Source: Scalesia atractyloides (taxonomy: Eukaryota; Streptophyta; Magnoliopsida; Asterales; Asteraceae). From it: a stretch of 64,000 nt of DNA. The number at the start of each line of letters is the position of its first letter. Positions within the stretch are counted from its first letter, which is position 1. The translations under genes and the position numbers were made by a program. The notes beneath the pieces are model-generated. The model was not told the origin of the DNA and made no database searches. It was given only the letters and a program-made list of their open reading frames with translations. Below are positions 21,790 through 34,048 of the stretch, piece after piece. Where the stretch lies: the NCBI GenBank assembly GCA_947069175.1, contig CAMTDV010000013.1:53264610-53328609 (forward strand), in the 5' to 3' direction.

Positions 21790-23090
21790 ATCTATAAGAC
21801 ATAATACAAAGAAAACAATTAAACAGTGTCGAACTTCAAACATGTAAACTATCACTTCAAAACTTCAATTCAATTCAACTTCTTAAACATAACATACAAT
21901 GAACCACAAATGAATTGATTAGACAAAACTAGCCGGTTTAAACTTTCAAAAGTGGCATTTTTGTTAACATCTAAACTTAATTTTTCATGTTCTCATCATA
22001 AATACATAAGACTTTAAACAAGGTTCAACACTATGTTCATATTCAAACATGCAATTAACAAGTATAATCTCATTACTAACTATGCTGCATGTTCATCCCA
22101 CACAAATCAATTATCTACGTAAACGCAAGCTAGATATCATATATTAGCATCATAAACAACCTACTCTTAAACATAAAGTTCAAAATTTTGGAAGAAAATC
22201 ACAAACCATACGATAGCCGTGCTCAAATTTAAGTAAAAATCATACCTTTAGTGTTGTGTAGTCTAAAGAACTTGGAAAAAATGTAATACAAAACTTGAAG
22301 AACACTTTTCCTCAAAAACCCCAACTTTCAACTTCACCAATCTTGCAAACAGCAAGAATTGAAAGAGACCGTGTTGGGGGTTTTGTTCTACTCGAAAATC
22401 TACATCAAATAGGCTCAAGAATCGATTGATTTGGTTGAGAATTGAAGAAGATATGAAAGATTGAAGTTTAGGGTTCTTTGGAAGAAGTTTGAGAAGATGA
22501 ATGAATGTGATGGTGGATGTGCAGGGATTTTGGTGTTTTTAATGAGATGTTGGGTGGATAAGGTTCACCCGGGTCAGATTTGTGGCTAAAAAGATGTTCA
22601 GGTCAAGTTTAGAGAGGTCTAGAATGGGTTTGGTCCGGTTTTATGCGTTAAAATTGAATCAGCGTCGGCTGACAAACCAAGGGCCGTCGCCGACGGTCCT
22701 TGGTGCATCGCCGACCTCACCAAAATGGTGATTTCCTGCGAACGGCTTAATCTCCTGTCTACGATACATTTTACCCGACGGCCCCAATGATATTGCGTCG
22801 GCGACGACCTGGGACCCGTCGCCGACGGTCCACCGTTTTTCAATTTTTTTTCGGGCAATGGAACCATTTTTTATTTTTATTTTCTTTTTTTTTCATACAA
22901 CACCCGTTTACTTACCCCCCCCCTCCCCGAATAATCGTGTATTTTCCTCAATACACAAATCAAGTTTAAGACATACCTTTCGTCTTCATGACCCGTTTGC
23001 GAAATCCGGACTTCACACATTAACGAGATTAGTATGAAACGATCAAAATAAACTACTAAACAATACGCACAAACAATGAAAATTGTACAA
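21790..23090. other. Spacer between pol and env-position ORF of B
   Basis: Noncoding. At about 22645-22850 it holds a GC-rich segment with GTCGCCGACGG and GTCGGCGACG motifs. The arrangement matches a part of B's LTR (33690-33850). A T-rich then C-rich simple tract follows at 22838-22927. Confidence 0.6.
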
Positions 23091-25971
23091 AAGTCTACAA
23101 ATTTGTTTTTGGCCCTTTAATTGACCTCATAAGTTGGCACGCTTACCAAGAAGCTTACCAATTCCTTGTTTGCTTCTTTGTTCTCCTCGTTACCATCGAG
23201 AAACGGTTTGAGACGATGACCGTTAATCGTTTGTTTTGACCCATCCTTTGGGTCCTCATGTAACATCACCTAGCTTGCCAACCCACGTAATCACATATGG
23301 GCCCATCCACTTGAATTATATAGCCAAACCTTTTGACCCACAACTAATTCCTTCGGCTTCAACTTGGTATCATGTGCTCTTTTCATGCCATCCTTATATT
23401 TCGAGGTACACTTATATGCCTCTTCCCAAGCTCTTCTAGCTCACACAAGTTCAACTTGCGTTCTTTACCTGCATCATCATATTTAATATTAACTTCTTTT
23501 ATAGCCCAAAATGCACGATGTACAAGTTTAACCGCAAGTGACAGTTTTTACCAGTAAATTAAGCGGTAAGGAAGTAGTGCCAGTAGGTGTTTTATGGCCA
23601 TTCGATAGGCCCACAAGGCATCATTCAACTTCGTTGACCAATCCTTATGGTCCGGTCGAACGGTTTTTGCAAAATCTCCTTTATTTGCCAATTAGTCACT
23701 TCCACTTGACCACTTGTTTGCGGATGATAGGGGGTAGCAATCTATGGTCAACACCATACCATTTTAGTAATTTCCCAAAATTAAAGTTCTTAAAATGAGA
23801 TCCCCCATCACTAATAATCACCCGAGGTATCCCAAATCTAGAAATAGTATTAGTTTGCACAAAATTACAAACAACGGTATGGTAATATGTTTTGGTGGTG
23901 ATTGCTTCAACCCATTTAGACACATAATCCACCGCCACCAAAATGAATAAATCCCATGAGAATTCAGGAATGGGCCCATGAAATCGATTCCCCACACATA
24001 AAAAATATTAACAATGAGAATCGGTTGCATGGGCATCTCATCCCGCTTGAATGCCCCCCAATTTTTGGCATTCAACACAGTTTTTCGCAAAATTGAAGAC
24101 GTCTTTAAAAATAGTCGGCCAGTAAAGGCCGCTATTGAGCACTTTATGCCCCGTTTTGTGACCACTGAATGGCCCCCACAAGCAAAAGAATGCAAGTGCG
24201 TCAAGACACTTGGGATCTCCTTGTCCGGTATGCATCTCCTAACAACTTGATCCGGGCATGTCTTGAATAAATTCGGTTCTTTCCCCTGTGTAGTATTTGA
24301 TTTGAGAGAGGAAATGCAATCTCCTCCTTCTATCCCAATGAGCCGGCAAATCACTGTCACCAAATAATTGATAATATTAACAAACCAAGGTAATATTGAC
24401 ATTTTTAGAATATGCTCATGTGGAAAGGTCTCGTTAATCTCTACATGAGAAGAACCTTCTTCCACCAACAACCAGGATAAGTTATCCGCCACCACATTTT
24501 CACTATCCTTCTTATCCCTTATTTCCAAGTCAAACTCTTGTAGCAAAAGTACCCATCGAATTAACCGCAACTTTTCATCTTTCTTCTCCTTGAGGTACCT
24601 GACAGCAGAATGGTTAGAATATACAATCACTTTACTACCCCAAATGTAAGCCCAAAATTTCTCCAACGCATATACCACCGCAAGTAGCTCTTTCTCGATT
24701 GTTGTGTAATTTAATTGAGCCAAAAGAGTCTTACTTGTGTAGTATATGGCAACTGGTTTCTTTTCAACCCTTTGACCCAAAATGGCCCCCACCGCATAAT
24801 CACTTGCATCACACATAATTTCGAACGGTAAAGACCAATTCGTTGATTGGAAGATTAGGGCCTCAACCAATTTCTTTTTCAACACATTAAAAGCATTTTG
24901 ACAATCTTTATTAAATTCAAATGGTTGGTCTTCTAACAATAAATTACATAAGGGTTTTGTTATATCACAAAACCTCTTTATAAACCGCCTGTAAAACCCC
25001 GCATGACCCAAAAATGATCTAATACCTTTAACGCTCGTGGGATATGGCAAAGTAGAAATAACTTGCACTTTTGCTATATCAACCTCTATTCCAACACTTG
25101 ACACCACGTGTCCCAACACAATTCCCTCTTGAACCATAAAATGGCTCTTTTCCCAACTCAAAACCAAATTTTTCTCAACACATCTTTTTAACACTTTTTC
25201 GAGTTGGTCAAGGCAGACATTAAATGATGACCCAAAAATTGAAAAGTCATCCATGAAGATCTCTAAAGACTCCCCCACCAAATCTGGAAAAATACTCATC
25301 ATACACCTTTGGAAGGTGGCGGGGGCATTACATAACCCAAACGGCATTCGCCTAAATGAAAAAGTACCGTATGGGCAAGTAAATGTGGTCTTAGCTTGAT
25401 CTTCCGGATGGATTGCAATTTGATTATAACCCGAATACCCATCCAGGAAACAATAATATTTTTGACCCACTAACTTTTCAACAATTTGGTCAATGAAAGG
25501 TAAAGGGAAATGTTCTTTAGAAGTTGCGGAATTCAACTTCCTATAATCAATACAAATAACCGGTAGCGTGTTGCCCTTACCCACATAAGCATACTTCAAA
25601 TGCTTGGGCAACACCTTCAACTCGACAGTGAGAGGCTCTATCAATGACGGCTTCAACTTAGTGTCAATATTCTCTGGAAGACTTTCCACATGGTATGTCC
25701 AAGGTGGTCTTCCTTCTTTCACCGCCATCACCTCCATCTTCTTCTCTTCCTGATCCATGCTCTGATTCGTTTCCGGTTGTAACCTGTCAAATATGAAACA
25801 CTCCTCTATTGTGTTTTCCTCCTCAACACCCATGTCACAGAGAGGTATACACTCGTCAACAACATCTGCCATATACCATTCGTCGTTGACTAGAGGATCC
25901 GTTAATCCAGAAAAAACATTTAACCGCAACCGACGGTTACCAAAAGTCATGTCGACCATACCCGTTTTCAA
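23091..25971 (-). pseudogene. Element B pol: RT, RNase H and integrase (Ty3)
   Basis: A 717-codon minus-strand frame (25971-23818) holds most of pol. RT: ICIDYRKLNSATSKEHFPLP, GYSGYNQIAIHPEDQ, FRRMPFGLCNAPATF and the active site IFMDDFSIFG. RNase H: IMCDASDYAVGAILG, TTIEKELLAVVYALEKF, then VYSNHSAVRYL where the family has TDHSA (aspartate to asparagine), and VADNLSWL for ADHLSRL. Integrase begins GGHSVVTKRG and WGIDFMGPF. It continues in a second frame at 23995-23696 (VDYVSKWVEAI, IISDGGSHFKN) and ends near 23100 with LKPKELVVGQKVWLYNS. An in-frame deletion near 25560 joins LPV to ICIDYRKLN, removing the RT N-terminus. Catalysis is not expected. Confidence 0.9.
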
Positions 25972-27190
25972 TTGATTTGAGCATTTGATTTTGCCAAGAA
26001 CGTTCGACCGAGAATAACCGTAGGTTGCTTGGTTAGGTCCAACAAAATGTAATCAAGTACTAAGAAATCCACCGCATAGTAAAAGTCCTCGACCTTGACA
26101 ATTACATCCGTGACTATTCACGAGGTTGTTTAGGGGTCAAGTCGGCTAGCACTACAGTAGTGTTTGCCGCTCGAAGTGGACCAAACTCATATTGGTCATA
26201 TAAATTGCCCGGTAGAATACTCACACTAGCGCCATCCAAGAGTGCCTCCAACTTGAATGGAGATGATAGGCGCTCCCGAGTCTTGCAACTTGGGTGGAAG
26301 TGCACCCGAAAGAATCGAACTCACATTTTCAGTTAAATCTAGTTTCTTTGGAAACTTGTGAGTCCGTTTTTGAGTGCACAAGTCCTTCAAATACTTAGCA
26401 TATGATGGGACTTGTTTTATGGCATCCAAAAGTGTTATTAACCTCCACATTCAAAATTTTCCCACATTTCTTCTTGGTGGGGACCTCTTTTGTTTACCAC
26501 TTTTTTAGATGGTCCCAACAAAGCTTCGGGATAAGGGGTGGTATTAACCTCCACACCCTTTTCCTTAGCTTTCGGTACAGGGACGGTCACAACGGGTGTA
26601 TTTTTATCATTTTTCAAAACATTTTCTTTTTTACCCGGTTAACCGTCAACAATCTCATCATCACTAGCCTCTTCCACCACCCCTTTGAAAAACTGAGGTG
26701 GTGGTGACACAACACCATTGTCAATAAATCGACCACTACGTAATGAACTTTTATTAATTGGTACCTCACGTGTGTTCTTCGAGTTGGACCCTTGATGCTT
26801 AGGGTTCACTGTGGTGTCACTAGGCAATTTTCCGCCACCTCCACGCATCTATGCTATCTCCTCCACAAGTTGACCCACTTGCTTCTCTAAAGCTTTATGC
26901 GATTTGTCACGTGCTTCGAACTCCTTTTTCATTTCCATCTTTATCTCTTGATTCGAAGTTTGATGGCATTCATGATTGCATCCAGCTTTGAACTTAAGGA
27001 GTCTTCACCACCCACTGGAGGATTAGATTTACCACATCCATTACTACCTTGGTTGTAGCCCCTTTGATAACCACCTTCATGATTCTGATAGTCCTTGACT
27101 ACTTTCTTAGTTGTAATTTCTTTGATACCCCCCTTGGTTACCGTCTTGACGGTTTTGATACATCGAACCTCCTTGATTCCCACTTTGGTT
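25972..27190 (-). pseudogene. Element B aspartic protease and gag-protease linker
   Basis: At about 26260-26120 the minus strand encodes ALLDGASVSILPGNLYDQY, then FGPLRAANTTVVLADLTP, a retropepsin core with the D-G-A triplet but shifted spacing. Upstream, 26848-26640 and 27183-26941 give the lysine/glutamate-rich linker (GKLPSDTTVNPKHQGSNSKN) common before the protease. Frames change several times. Confidence 0.75.
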
Positions 27191-27196
27191 ACCTGT

Positions 27197-28372
27197 TTAA
27201 AAGTTGGGATTCATTTGAATTGAGGCATTCCCATAAAGAAAGTTTGGATAGTTTCTCAAACCCGGGTGATAAGTGTTAAAATTCATATCGAATTGCTTGT
27301 AATAACCATACACTTGATTCACCTCCTCAGTCGTATGTGCCATGCTCACTTGACATTCTCCGGCTCGATGCCCAATATCCCCACAATCTTCGCACACGTG
27401 AACTGAACCGTTCCAACATCCTTCTTCTTCATACGGGCCAATTCCCATTCTAAAGTAGCAATTCTATCCTTAGCACTCGAATCAAGGTCGAGAAGGGATC
27501 GGGAAATAGAATGCTTTTTTATCGGTCGCCATAGCGACCGCTTTAGAATTCTTGCTCATCCTTTCCAAAAAAATCCCAATCATCTTCCTCATGATTGTTC
27601 AACAACGTTCCGTTACTTGTCGATTGCAAATACTTGTGATCATCGGCATCCAACCCCCTTACAAAGCATTTACGTAATTCCCACCTTGGAATTTGATGAT
27701 GAGGAAACTCCCTAACCAATTCCTTGAAACGTGTCAATGCCTCATGTAATAACTCCCCCGGTAATTGTCTAAATGACTAAATTTCATCTCTGCATCATCG
27801 GTCATTGCAATTGAGTAGTATTCATCTAGAAAAACTTGTTCCATCTCCGCCCAAGTGTGAATACTATTTGCCGGAAGTGTGAGAAACCACTTTTTAGCTT
27901 TGTCTTTCAAGAAAAATTGAAACAACCTCAACTTCACTTCTTCTATCGCAAAATCGTGACCTCCAATAGTACCACATATGGCAGAGAACTCCGCCAAATG
28001 TGTGTACGACTCGTCATTCGTTCTACCGTTGAAGTGGGGTAGGATGTTAATGTAATTCGGCTTACAATCAAAAGCCCTTCTTCCCCGAGGCGTAGTAACA
28101 ATGGGTGAGTCATTTTCCGTGACCACAGGTCTAAACCGACCATTTACACCTTGCGGAGCTTGTTGATGCAATTGACGTCTCGGACCATTGACCTCATGAT
28201 TCATCGGCCTATTGTTGCCCCTTCGGTCACCACCCCTATCTCCACCTTGATTTCCACCGCCCATAAATTGCGAAATTCGGTTACGGTTACCTTGTTATTG
28301 TTGTTGTTGCCATAATCCCGATTCCTTCTATCATTTCGTGGTTGACGGTTATTCCCGTAGTCGTCATCTCTA
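27197..28372 (-). pseudogene. Element B gag capsid and zinc knuckle
   Basis: The frame 28264-27734 has NYINILPHFNGRTNDESYTH, LFQFFLKDKAKKWFLTLP and TWAEMEQVFLDEYYS (capsid). It continues in another frame at 27737-27543 (FKELVREFPHHQIPRW). The zinc knuckle VCEDCGDIGHRAGECQ (CX2CX4HX4C) is encoded at about 27395-27350. The gag is interrupted by the solo LTR at 28373; its N-terminus is at 31867-32571. Confidence 0.85.
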
Positions 28373-29654
28373 TGTCACACCCTGGCTTTCCACAGCCAAT
28401 CAAACACCGGTGGGCCCGGGTGGGGAATATCGGGACGTAAGTTGATAACATCATAGACAATTAAACACAGCATAGCGGAAGTCTTGGATTTAAATTACTA
28501 TTACAAACCAAATGTTCGAAATACAAAATAATATACAGGCTCGTAATAGAAGATCCACAGGCGGATCATAAATTGTACAAAGAAAGAATGTAAAACAAAC
28601 TTTGGGCAGATCTAAGATTTGCAAGATCCTCTTGTCACTTTCGAGCACTTCCAGCCTATTTTCGTATTGTACCTGCAAGCTTAGTCTTTTGAAAATACGT
28701 TAGCTTTCGCTGGTAAATACACCTAATGACTCATTTTGAAAATATTTGAAAATGATTTTAAGTGCGTATCAGCACAAAATCTTTTTATAACTTGGGAAAG
28801 TTGATGTTGCAACCTTGTTAACAGATTCACATGTTTGTCCATACATACAGGGCCCAGTGCGAAAACCGAGACATGATTAACTACACACCACTTACGAACT
28901 CACGAAGGAGTTATCCCCAACGTCTTGGGTAATTGCATTTGAGCTTCTGTCGGGTGTATGCCTACACCCCGCGCTAAGGTCGTGGCCATTAACTATTGTA
29001 TGAGCCGAGGATATCCAGGATACGATAGTTAACCCCTGATGTTTAAGTTATCAAACAAAACTGATTAAAACAGAATATGCGGATTTACTAGTTATAATCC
29101 GGCATTCGATTGAATCCATTTCTGACCAAGCGGTAATAGTTTACCGTAACCCAAGCCCGTATAGGGGAAATAAGTTGAGAGTATTTACTTGAGCTATTCT
29201 TCGTTTAAACGCAAGATTTATTAACTCAGCCGTACACAAAAGCAGTAAGTGCAGATAGCATTTACCGGAATGTCTCTAGTCTGGATTATGGCATAAGCTA
29301 ATTAAATACTAACGGTCTTATTTAAGTCATAGACTTAGACCGACTAGCGTACTTGATCAAAACGTATAACACTAGATTAAACGGTGATTGGATAGAATGT
29401 AGTTTGATCCCAACAAGTACGTTGACTTGTGTAATATGGATAAACTATAAACATTCTGGATTTTGAGATTTAAGTGACAAGGTTAGACCCATTTCGGTTA
29501 ATTTTCGTAAACTAGTTACATATGCTTAACCGTACGCATATCAGCGATATCGGGTAACCGGATAAGTCATGGACAAGTTCTATATGCCATTATACTTTAA
29601 ATAATTTGTAATATCAGTAGGATATCAACTTATATGATCGTTAAGTTTTTAAAA

Positions 29655-30300
29655 TGAAACTATGCCTTATAAGGGCGTTTCGGTAATTTCATACCGTATA
29701 AAAGGAACTTGAATATAATTTGATGTTATAACCATAAGTCTTCTGGAAAAATAAATTATTTATGATATAATATCAGTGGGATATTAATTATATGTGTAAT
29801 TTATCTTTTATGACCAAACTATGCACCGAAGGGGCATTTTGGTCATTTTACACATAGTTTATAAATTATTTAGGTTTCTGAGTTCATATCATATACCTAC
29901 TGTAAAAATGTTTAGAATAATTTTTGAAATCAGTAGGTAAAAAGTCTTGGTTGGTAAATATGGTTTATAACCATACTATGCGAAGAAACGACGCTTATGT
30001 CGTAAAATGACGATTTGTGTGACGTTTAATGAAAACTATTGTTATGATCAGATTAATATGTCTTAGATATATTATTTAATATAACATAAAAGATTTACTT
30101 TAGAAAGATGCGATTAAAACCATTTTATAAGCCTTAAGGGCTTTATCGTCATTTACCGACATAATACAAGGACCTGTTCGTAAACTCAGTTTATAATCTT
30201 TTTTGACATCCCAAACAATCATACTTATAATATTACATCGGTAGGAAACTCATTTTTAAGTTCATTATCATTTAAACCTCTTTTTATGCAAAAGGGCATT
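29655..30300. repeat. Diverged ~155-bp tandem repeats in the solo LTR
   Basis: A motif of the form ACTATGC-NN-AAGGGCNTTTNGGTNATTT recurs at about 29659, 29818, 29975, 30126 and 30283, spacing 151-159 bp. Most copies are preceded by a CAGTGGGATAT-type or TCGGTAGG-type segment. Units are strongly diverged. Confidence 0.6.
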
Positions 30301-31518
30301 TTAGACAAATGGCATAATTACGGAACTTGTGAATAAACTCAGATTCTGATTATGATCATGTAATATAACCTCAGAAGGTTATGCTACATTATATTACGAT
30401 CACAATACAACTTTAGATCAGTATCTAACTAATCTATATCGGGTCAGAATCGAAAGTCAAAGCAGAAGTCAAACTTTGCGACTTTCGGTTGCGAACCGAC
30501 CCTAGAACTGAAATTGACGAGCCGAACATGTTCTTACATGTTCTAATAATTATTACCAACTTGTTTAAGTGTCAAAACAGGTTTCATAACATATATAAGA
30601 TCAATTTATGATATTTTTCCCAAAAATGGCATGTTTGACTTTTTAATATCATAACTTTGACCCGTCAATTGGTCTAGCAAACGTGATCTTCAGGAGATGC
30701 CCTTTATAGGGACTAATACCTACCTTATTACGATCACTTAGCCATGTTCATTTCGAACAATGGCTGGACCATAATGGTCTTAACCGAAAGTCAAGGCGTT
30801 TTCCATAAAACGCTTGACTTTTGGTTATAAAAGCCTATAAACGAAAATGCAAGAGCAAGGAACACTTACAAGAGGTTCCTAGAATGCAATAGAACTAAGT
30901 TGGATGCTCCTTTCAGTTAGGAACTTCAGAGGAGGGAGATAGAGTTGTGAATGAGAAAGGGGCAAGTTCAAATGGTGAACCTTGGCACCTATTTATAGTT
31001 GGAGCGCTTGAAGGATGTGATGCCAGGTGTTAAGGGGTGTAAGAGGAAGCTTACAAGTGTCCTAAAACGTGGCATAGCAGTTTGGAAGACCATGGTTTCG
31101 AATCAAATGGTTTTTGGCAATTTGTGTGGAGGCTAAGCAAATTTTCTGCAGACACAGACCATCGCGCCCCCCGAGAGGCACAAGCCTTGCCTCTCGCGCC
31201 CCGCGAGCGCCCCATGGCCAGTTTCAAAGTTTGACACTTTTAGCCCCTAACTTATTAAACCCTCTTAAACCTTCCTAAACACCTTTTTAGCACTTTTAGC
31301 CCTCCGTAGCCAATACTTGGCGTACCCGGGATTATGCCCGGACATTGTCGAGCTCTCGGTTAGTTAAACGGTCACTCAGCGGTATAAATTAAAATGTTGA
31401 CACTTTTAATCCCTCCATTATCCAAATTTCACATTTTCGAATTAACCTCTCTTGTCCAACAAATGGCACGTATGAGAGTTATGACTTTGTATAGGATCAC
31501 TCCGAGGCTCACTATATG

Positions 31519-31790
31519 CATGTTGACATACCAGTCACTCAGAGGCTAGGCATGTTGACATATCAGTCACTCAGAGGACAATGTTTAAGCATGTTGACAT
31601 ATCAGTCACTCAGAGGCTAAGCATGTTGACATATCAGTCACTTAGAGGCCAAGTTTAAGCATGTTGACATATCAGTCACTCAGAGGCTAGGCATGTTGAC
31701 ATATCAGTTACTCAGAGGCCAATGTTTAAGCATGTTGACATATCAGTCACTCAGAGGCTAAGTTTTGAGCATCTTGACACCTTTAGTCCT
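31519..31790. repeat. Alternating 32/39-bp tandem array in the solo LTR
   Basis: Eight copies of the core TGTTGACATATCAGTCACTC start at 31521, 31553, 31592, 31624, 31662, 31694, 31733 and, degenerate, 31772. Spacings are 32, 39, 32, 38, 32, 39 and 39, so the higher-order unit is a 71-bp dimer. The longer half-unit carries an additional AATGTTTAAGC-type segment. Confidence 0.9.
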
Positions 31791-31866
31791 TATTAGTCTT
31801 TAATAGACTTAAAAAAATACAACATGTGTCGCTATACTATTTGACACGATTTTTATGAGTGTTACA

Positions 31867-32571
31867 CTCTACCATAGTCATGCCCATATCCATTGTTTTT
31901 CCCCACAAAATTGTCATTTTGGTAGCCAAATTCTTCATACTCAAACCCCCGAGCATTATAGAAATTCTCCATATTGTTGTCTCCCCATTCGTCGTCTACA
32001 ACCCTTTCATTATAGTTTCCACCATCGTCCAAATATTCCGAGTGGACGCTCACATGTTCCGGTGATTGATAACTGGGAACACTATATGGTGCATCGTCGG
32101 GAATATTATTTCTCAAATCATCGAGATCGAGAAACTGGGATTCACTTGTGGGATTGCAACGGCTATGGCTAACCCCACGGTTGGCGTTAATATATTCGGC
32201 TGTTGAGATTAGGAGGTAATGGGTTTTATCAGTTTTGGTTTGAGGTGGAGGTGTGGGTGTACATTGGCGATTGTTTTGGTTTCGACTATGAGTTTGGAAT
32301 GGTGGTGTTGGTGGTCTCAAGTTGTTACCACCCCCCGATTGATGGTTTTGGGTGTTTTGGTTTTGGGTGTTTTGGTTTTGGTTGTTGGATAGGTTGGAGT
32401 TTTGTGGATCCATTGGAATGGGTCCAAGGATGGTGTAGGTGGTGAGTGGGTATTGGGTGAATTAGAATCAAGAGTTGCCTCTAACCGGTTGGCTAAGTTT
32501 CTTCTAATGACCCGCTCGATCTCCGGTTCAAACACTAACGGTGAGGTCCTCCTGGAATTCCGTGTATGCAT
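31867..32571 (-). pseudogene. Element B gag N-terminal region
   Basis: Starts MHTRNSRRTSPLVFEPEIE at 32571, homologous to the start of gag in element A. It then becomes asparagine/glutamine/proline-rich and later acidic (EYLDDGGNYNERVVDDEWGD), as in A. A frame change occurs between the 32571-32317 and 32413-31862 frames. The solo LTR insertion at 31866 separates it from the capsid. Confidence 0.8.
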
Positions 32572-32696
32572 GCACTACCTGTAACCTGCACAAGTAACAC
32601 ACCCGCGTAACACAAAAGCAAAGACGATATAAAGAAACAAGCACTTTTAAACAGTTAATCACAAAATCAAACAAATCCGAACGCAAAGCGCACGAA

Positions 32697-32715
32697 CTCC
32701 CCGATAACGGCGCCA
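32697..32715 (-). promoter_or_regulatory. Primer binding site of element B (tRNA-Asp type)
   Basis: The minus strand reads TGGCGCCGTTATCGGGGAG. It matches the tRNA-Asp 3' end except for one or two bases and lies 5 bases inside the LTR. Confidence 0.85.
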
Positions 32716-32720
32716 AAATT

Positions 32721-34048
32721 TGATAATCCCAAATTATCCTTAACAGTGTGTTAGTGGTAGTAAGGGGTCGAACCACGAAGAGTTTGTGGTTTGCGTGCGA
32801 ACAAGATTGATTTTAACGAATCGTCATGACTTATGAAGCTTGCTAATATTTTGATTAATTTTGTGTGTTGAAAGAAATGTCGGAATGCTCCGACCAATTT
32901 GATTTTTATTACTTACTACTAAGAACTTGAATATTTGCATGAAAACTTAATTAATTGATTAAAACAATGATTTGGGAACAAGGTTCACACCCGGTTCGGT
33001 AACGTAAATCCTAGGATTCCTACACGTTTTAAGTTCAATTCATTTGTAAAAGTGACCAACAACTTTAATGTTACGTGATTTAGATGCCAAGAGCTATCAA
33101 CGTTATGAACAACGGACTAGAATGCACTTTGTTATCACAAACAAGTAAACTCTAACCTAGACAAGGCATAATTGCACATAAACATTTCGCAAAGTCAAAT
33201 TTAATCTTCATTGGACAATTCACGAATTCAATACAAATGCAAGTCAATTATCATAGGTTTCAAAATCAAATCACATATTGTCATAAATCAATACCCAAAA
33301 CAATGTCAAACCCTAGAACTTACAAAACCTACACCGGGGTTAAACCCAAGGAAATTAGCCGCTCATGGTGAACGAGACTTGATCAACGAGTGATGAAAGC
33401 TTGAACATAGACATCTTGAAGCTTGATGATGATGGTGGATAGTGATTAGGGTTTAGGTTTGATGATGAGAATGATCGGATTGAAAGATGGATGAAGATGA
33501 TGATGGTAGTGGATTAGGGTTAGGAATGATGATGATGATGATGATGGATTTGATGATTGGTGTGGATTGATGATGCCAAAGATGAAGCTTGGGTGATTGT
33601 CGGCTCCAAGAACAAGTTCAAATCTCCAAAAACTCGTAACCCCCTTTGAAATTGGTCAACCATGTGTTATAACCCGTCCAAAGTTGAATTTCAACGACAA
33701 ATGTTTAGGAGGGGCGTCGCCGACGGCCCTTGGTTCTCTTGATTTTCTTCTGACGCCTTAATCCACTGCCTACGAACATTTTTGGCTGACGAAAGTTTCT
33801 GAGGGGCGTCACCGATGGCCCAGGGGTGCGTCAGCAACGACCTCTCTAGATGTTGGTTTCCTGTTTTTCCATTTGCATTCCCGGTTGACCCGTTTTCCGC
33901 CCTGATGCTCCGAAAAGCTCCCGAATAGCTCCTAAAACTCCGTAAACTATAAAACACAAATCCAACCAAAAGCAGGCTATTCGACATAAAAGTTATGTAT
34001 AACATGAACTTAAGCATAGTAGGAACATCGGTTTTCAACCACGCATCA
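32721..34048 (-). repeat. 5' LTR of element B (intact)
   Basis: 1,328 bp, starting TGATAATCCC and ending CGCATCA, with inverted ends TGAT/ATCA. It is confirmed by its partial copy at 13016-13361 plus 17685-18066. It contains a GAT trinucleotide run (about 33520-33550) and a GC-rich CGTCGCCGACGG segment near 33716. Confidence 0.9.

Larger units (their letters stand above)
28373..31866 (-). mobile_element. Solo LTR of a chromovirus-like element, TSD CTCTA
   Basis: A 3,494-bp noncoding block is bounded by TGTCACACCCTGG at the left and GAGTGTTACA at the right (minus strand TGTAACACTC to GGGTGTGACA). It is flanked by a perfect 5-bp duplication: CTCTA at 28368-28372 and again at 31867-31871. The termini match the LTR of element C (TGTAACA...GGGTGTGACA). 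There is no primer site, polypurine tract or coding sequence inside, so it is read as a solo LTR left after recombination between the two LTRs. It carries two internal repeat arrays. Confidence 0.85.
13016..34048 (-). mobile_element. Athila-like Ty3/gypsy element B, with nested C and a solo LTR
   Basis: This is a full-length but heavily damaged minus-strand element inside the gag of D. It has a 5' LTR (32721-34048), a tRNA-Asp-type primer site, gag, protease, RT, RNase H, integrase, an env-position ORF (19890-21789), a polypurine tract (18067-18079) and a 3' LTR split into 13016-13361 and 17685-18066. Nested inside are a solo LTR (28373-31866) and truncated chromovirus C (13362-17684). The flanking 5-mers (AACAA right, AAATT left) do not match, so a target duplication is not preserved or the left edge has been altered. 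Confidence 0.9.

Noticed and set aside
31519..31790. Regularly spaced repeats resembling a CRISPR array
   Set aside because: The spacers are themselves repeated (32/39 bp alternation) and the array lies within a plant LTR; there are no cas genes. It is a tandem repeat.
33440..33560. Telomere-like TTAGGGTTTAGG and GAT repeats
   Set aside because: Only one or two telomere-like units within B's LTR; a simple trinucleotide run, not an interstitial telomere.
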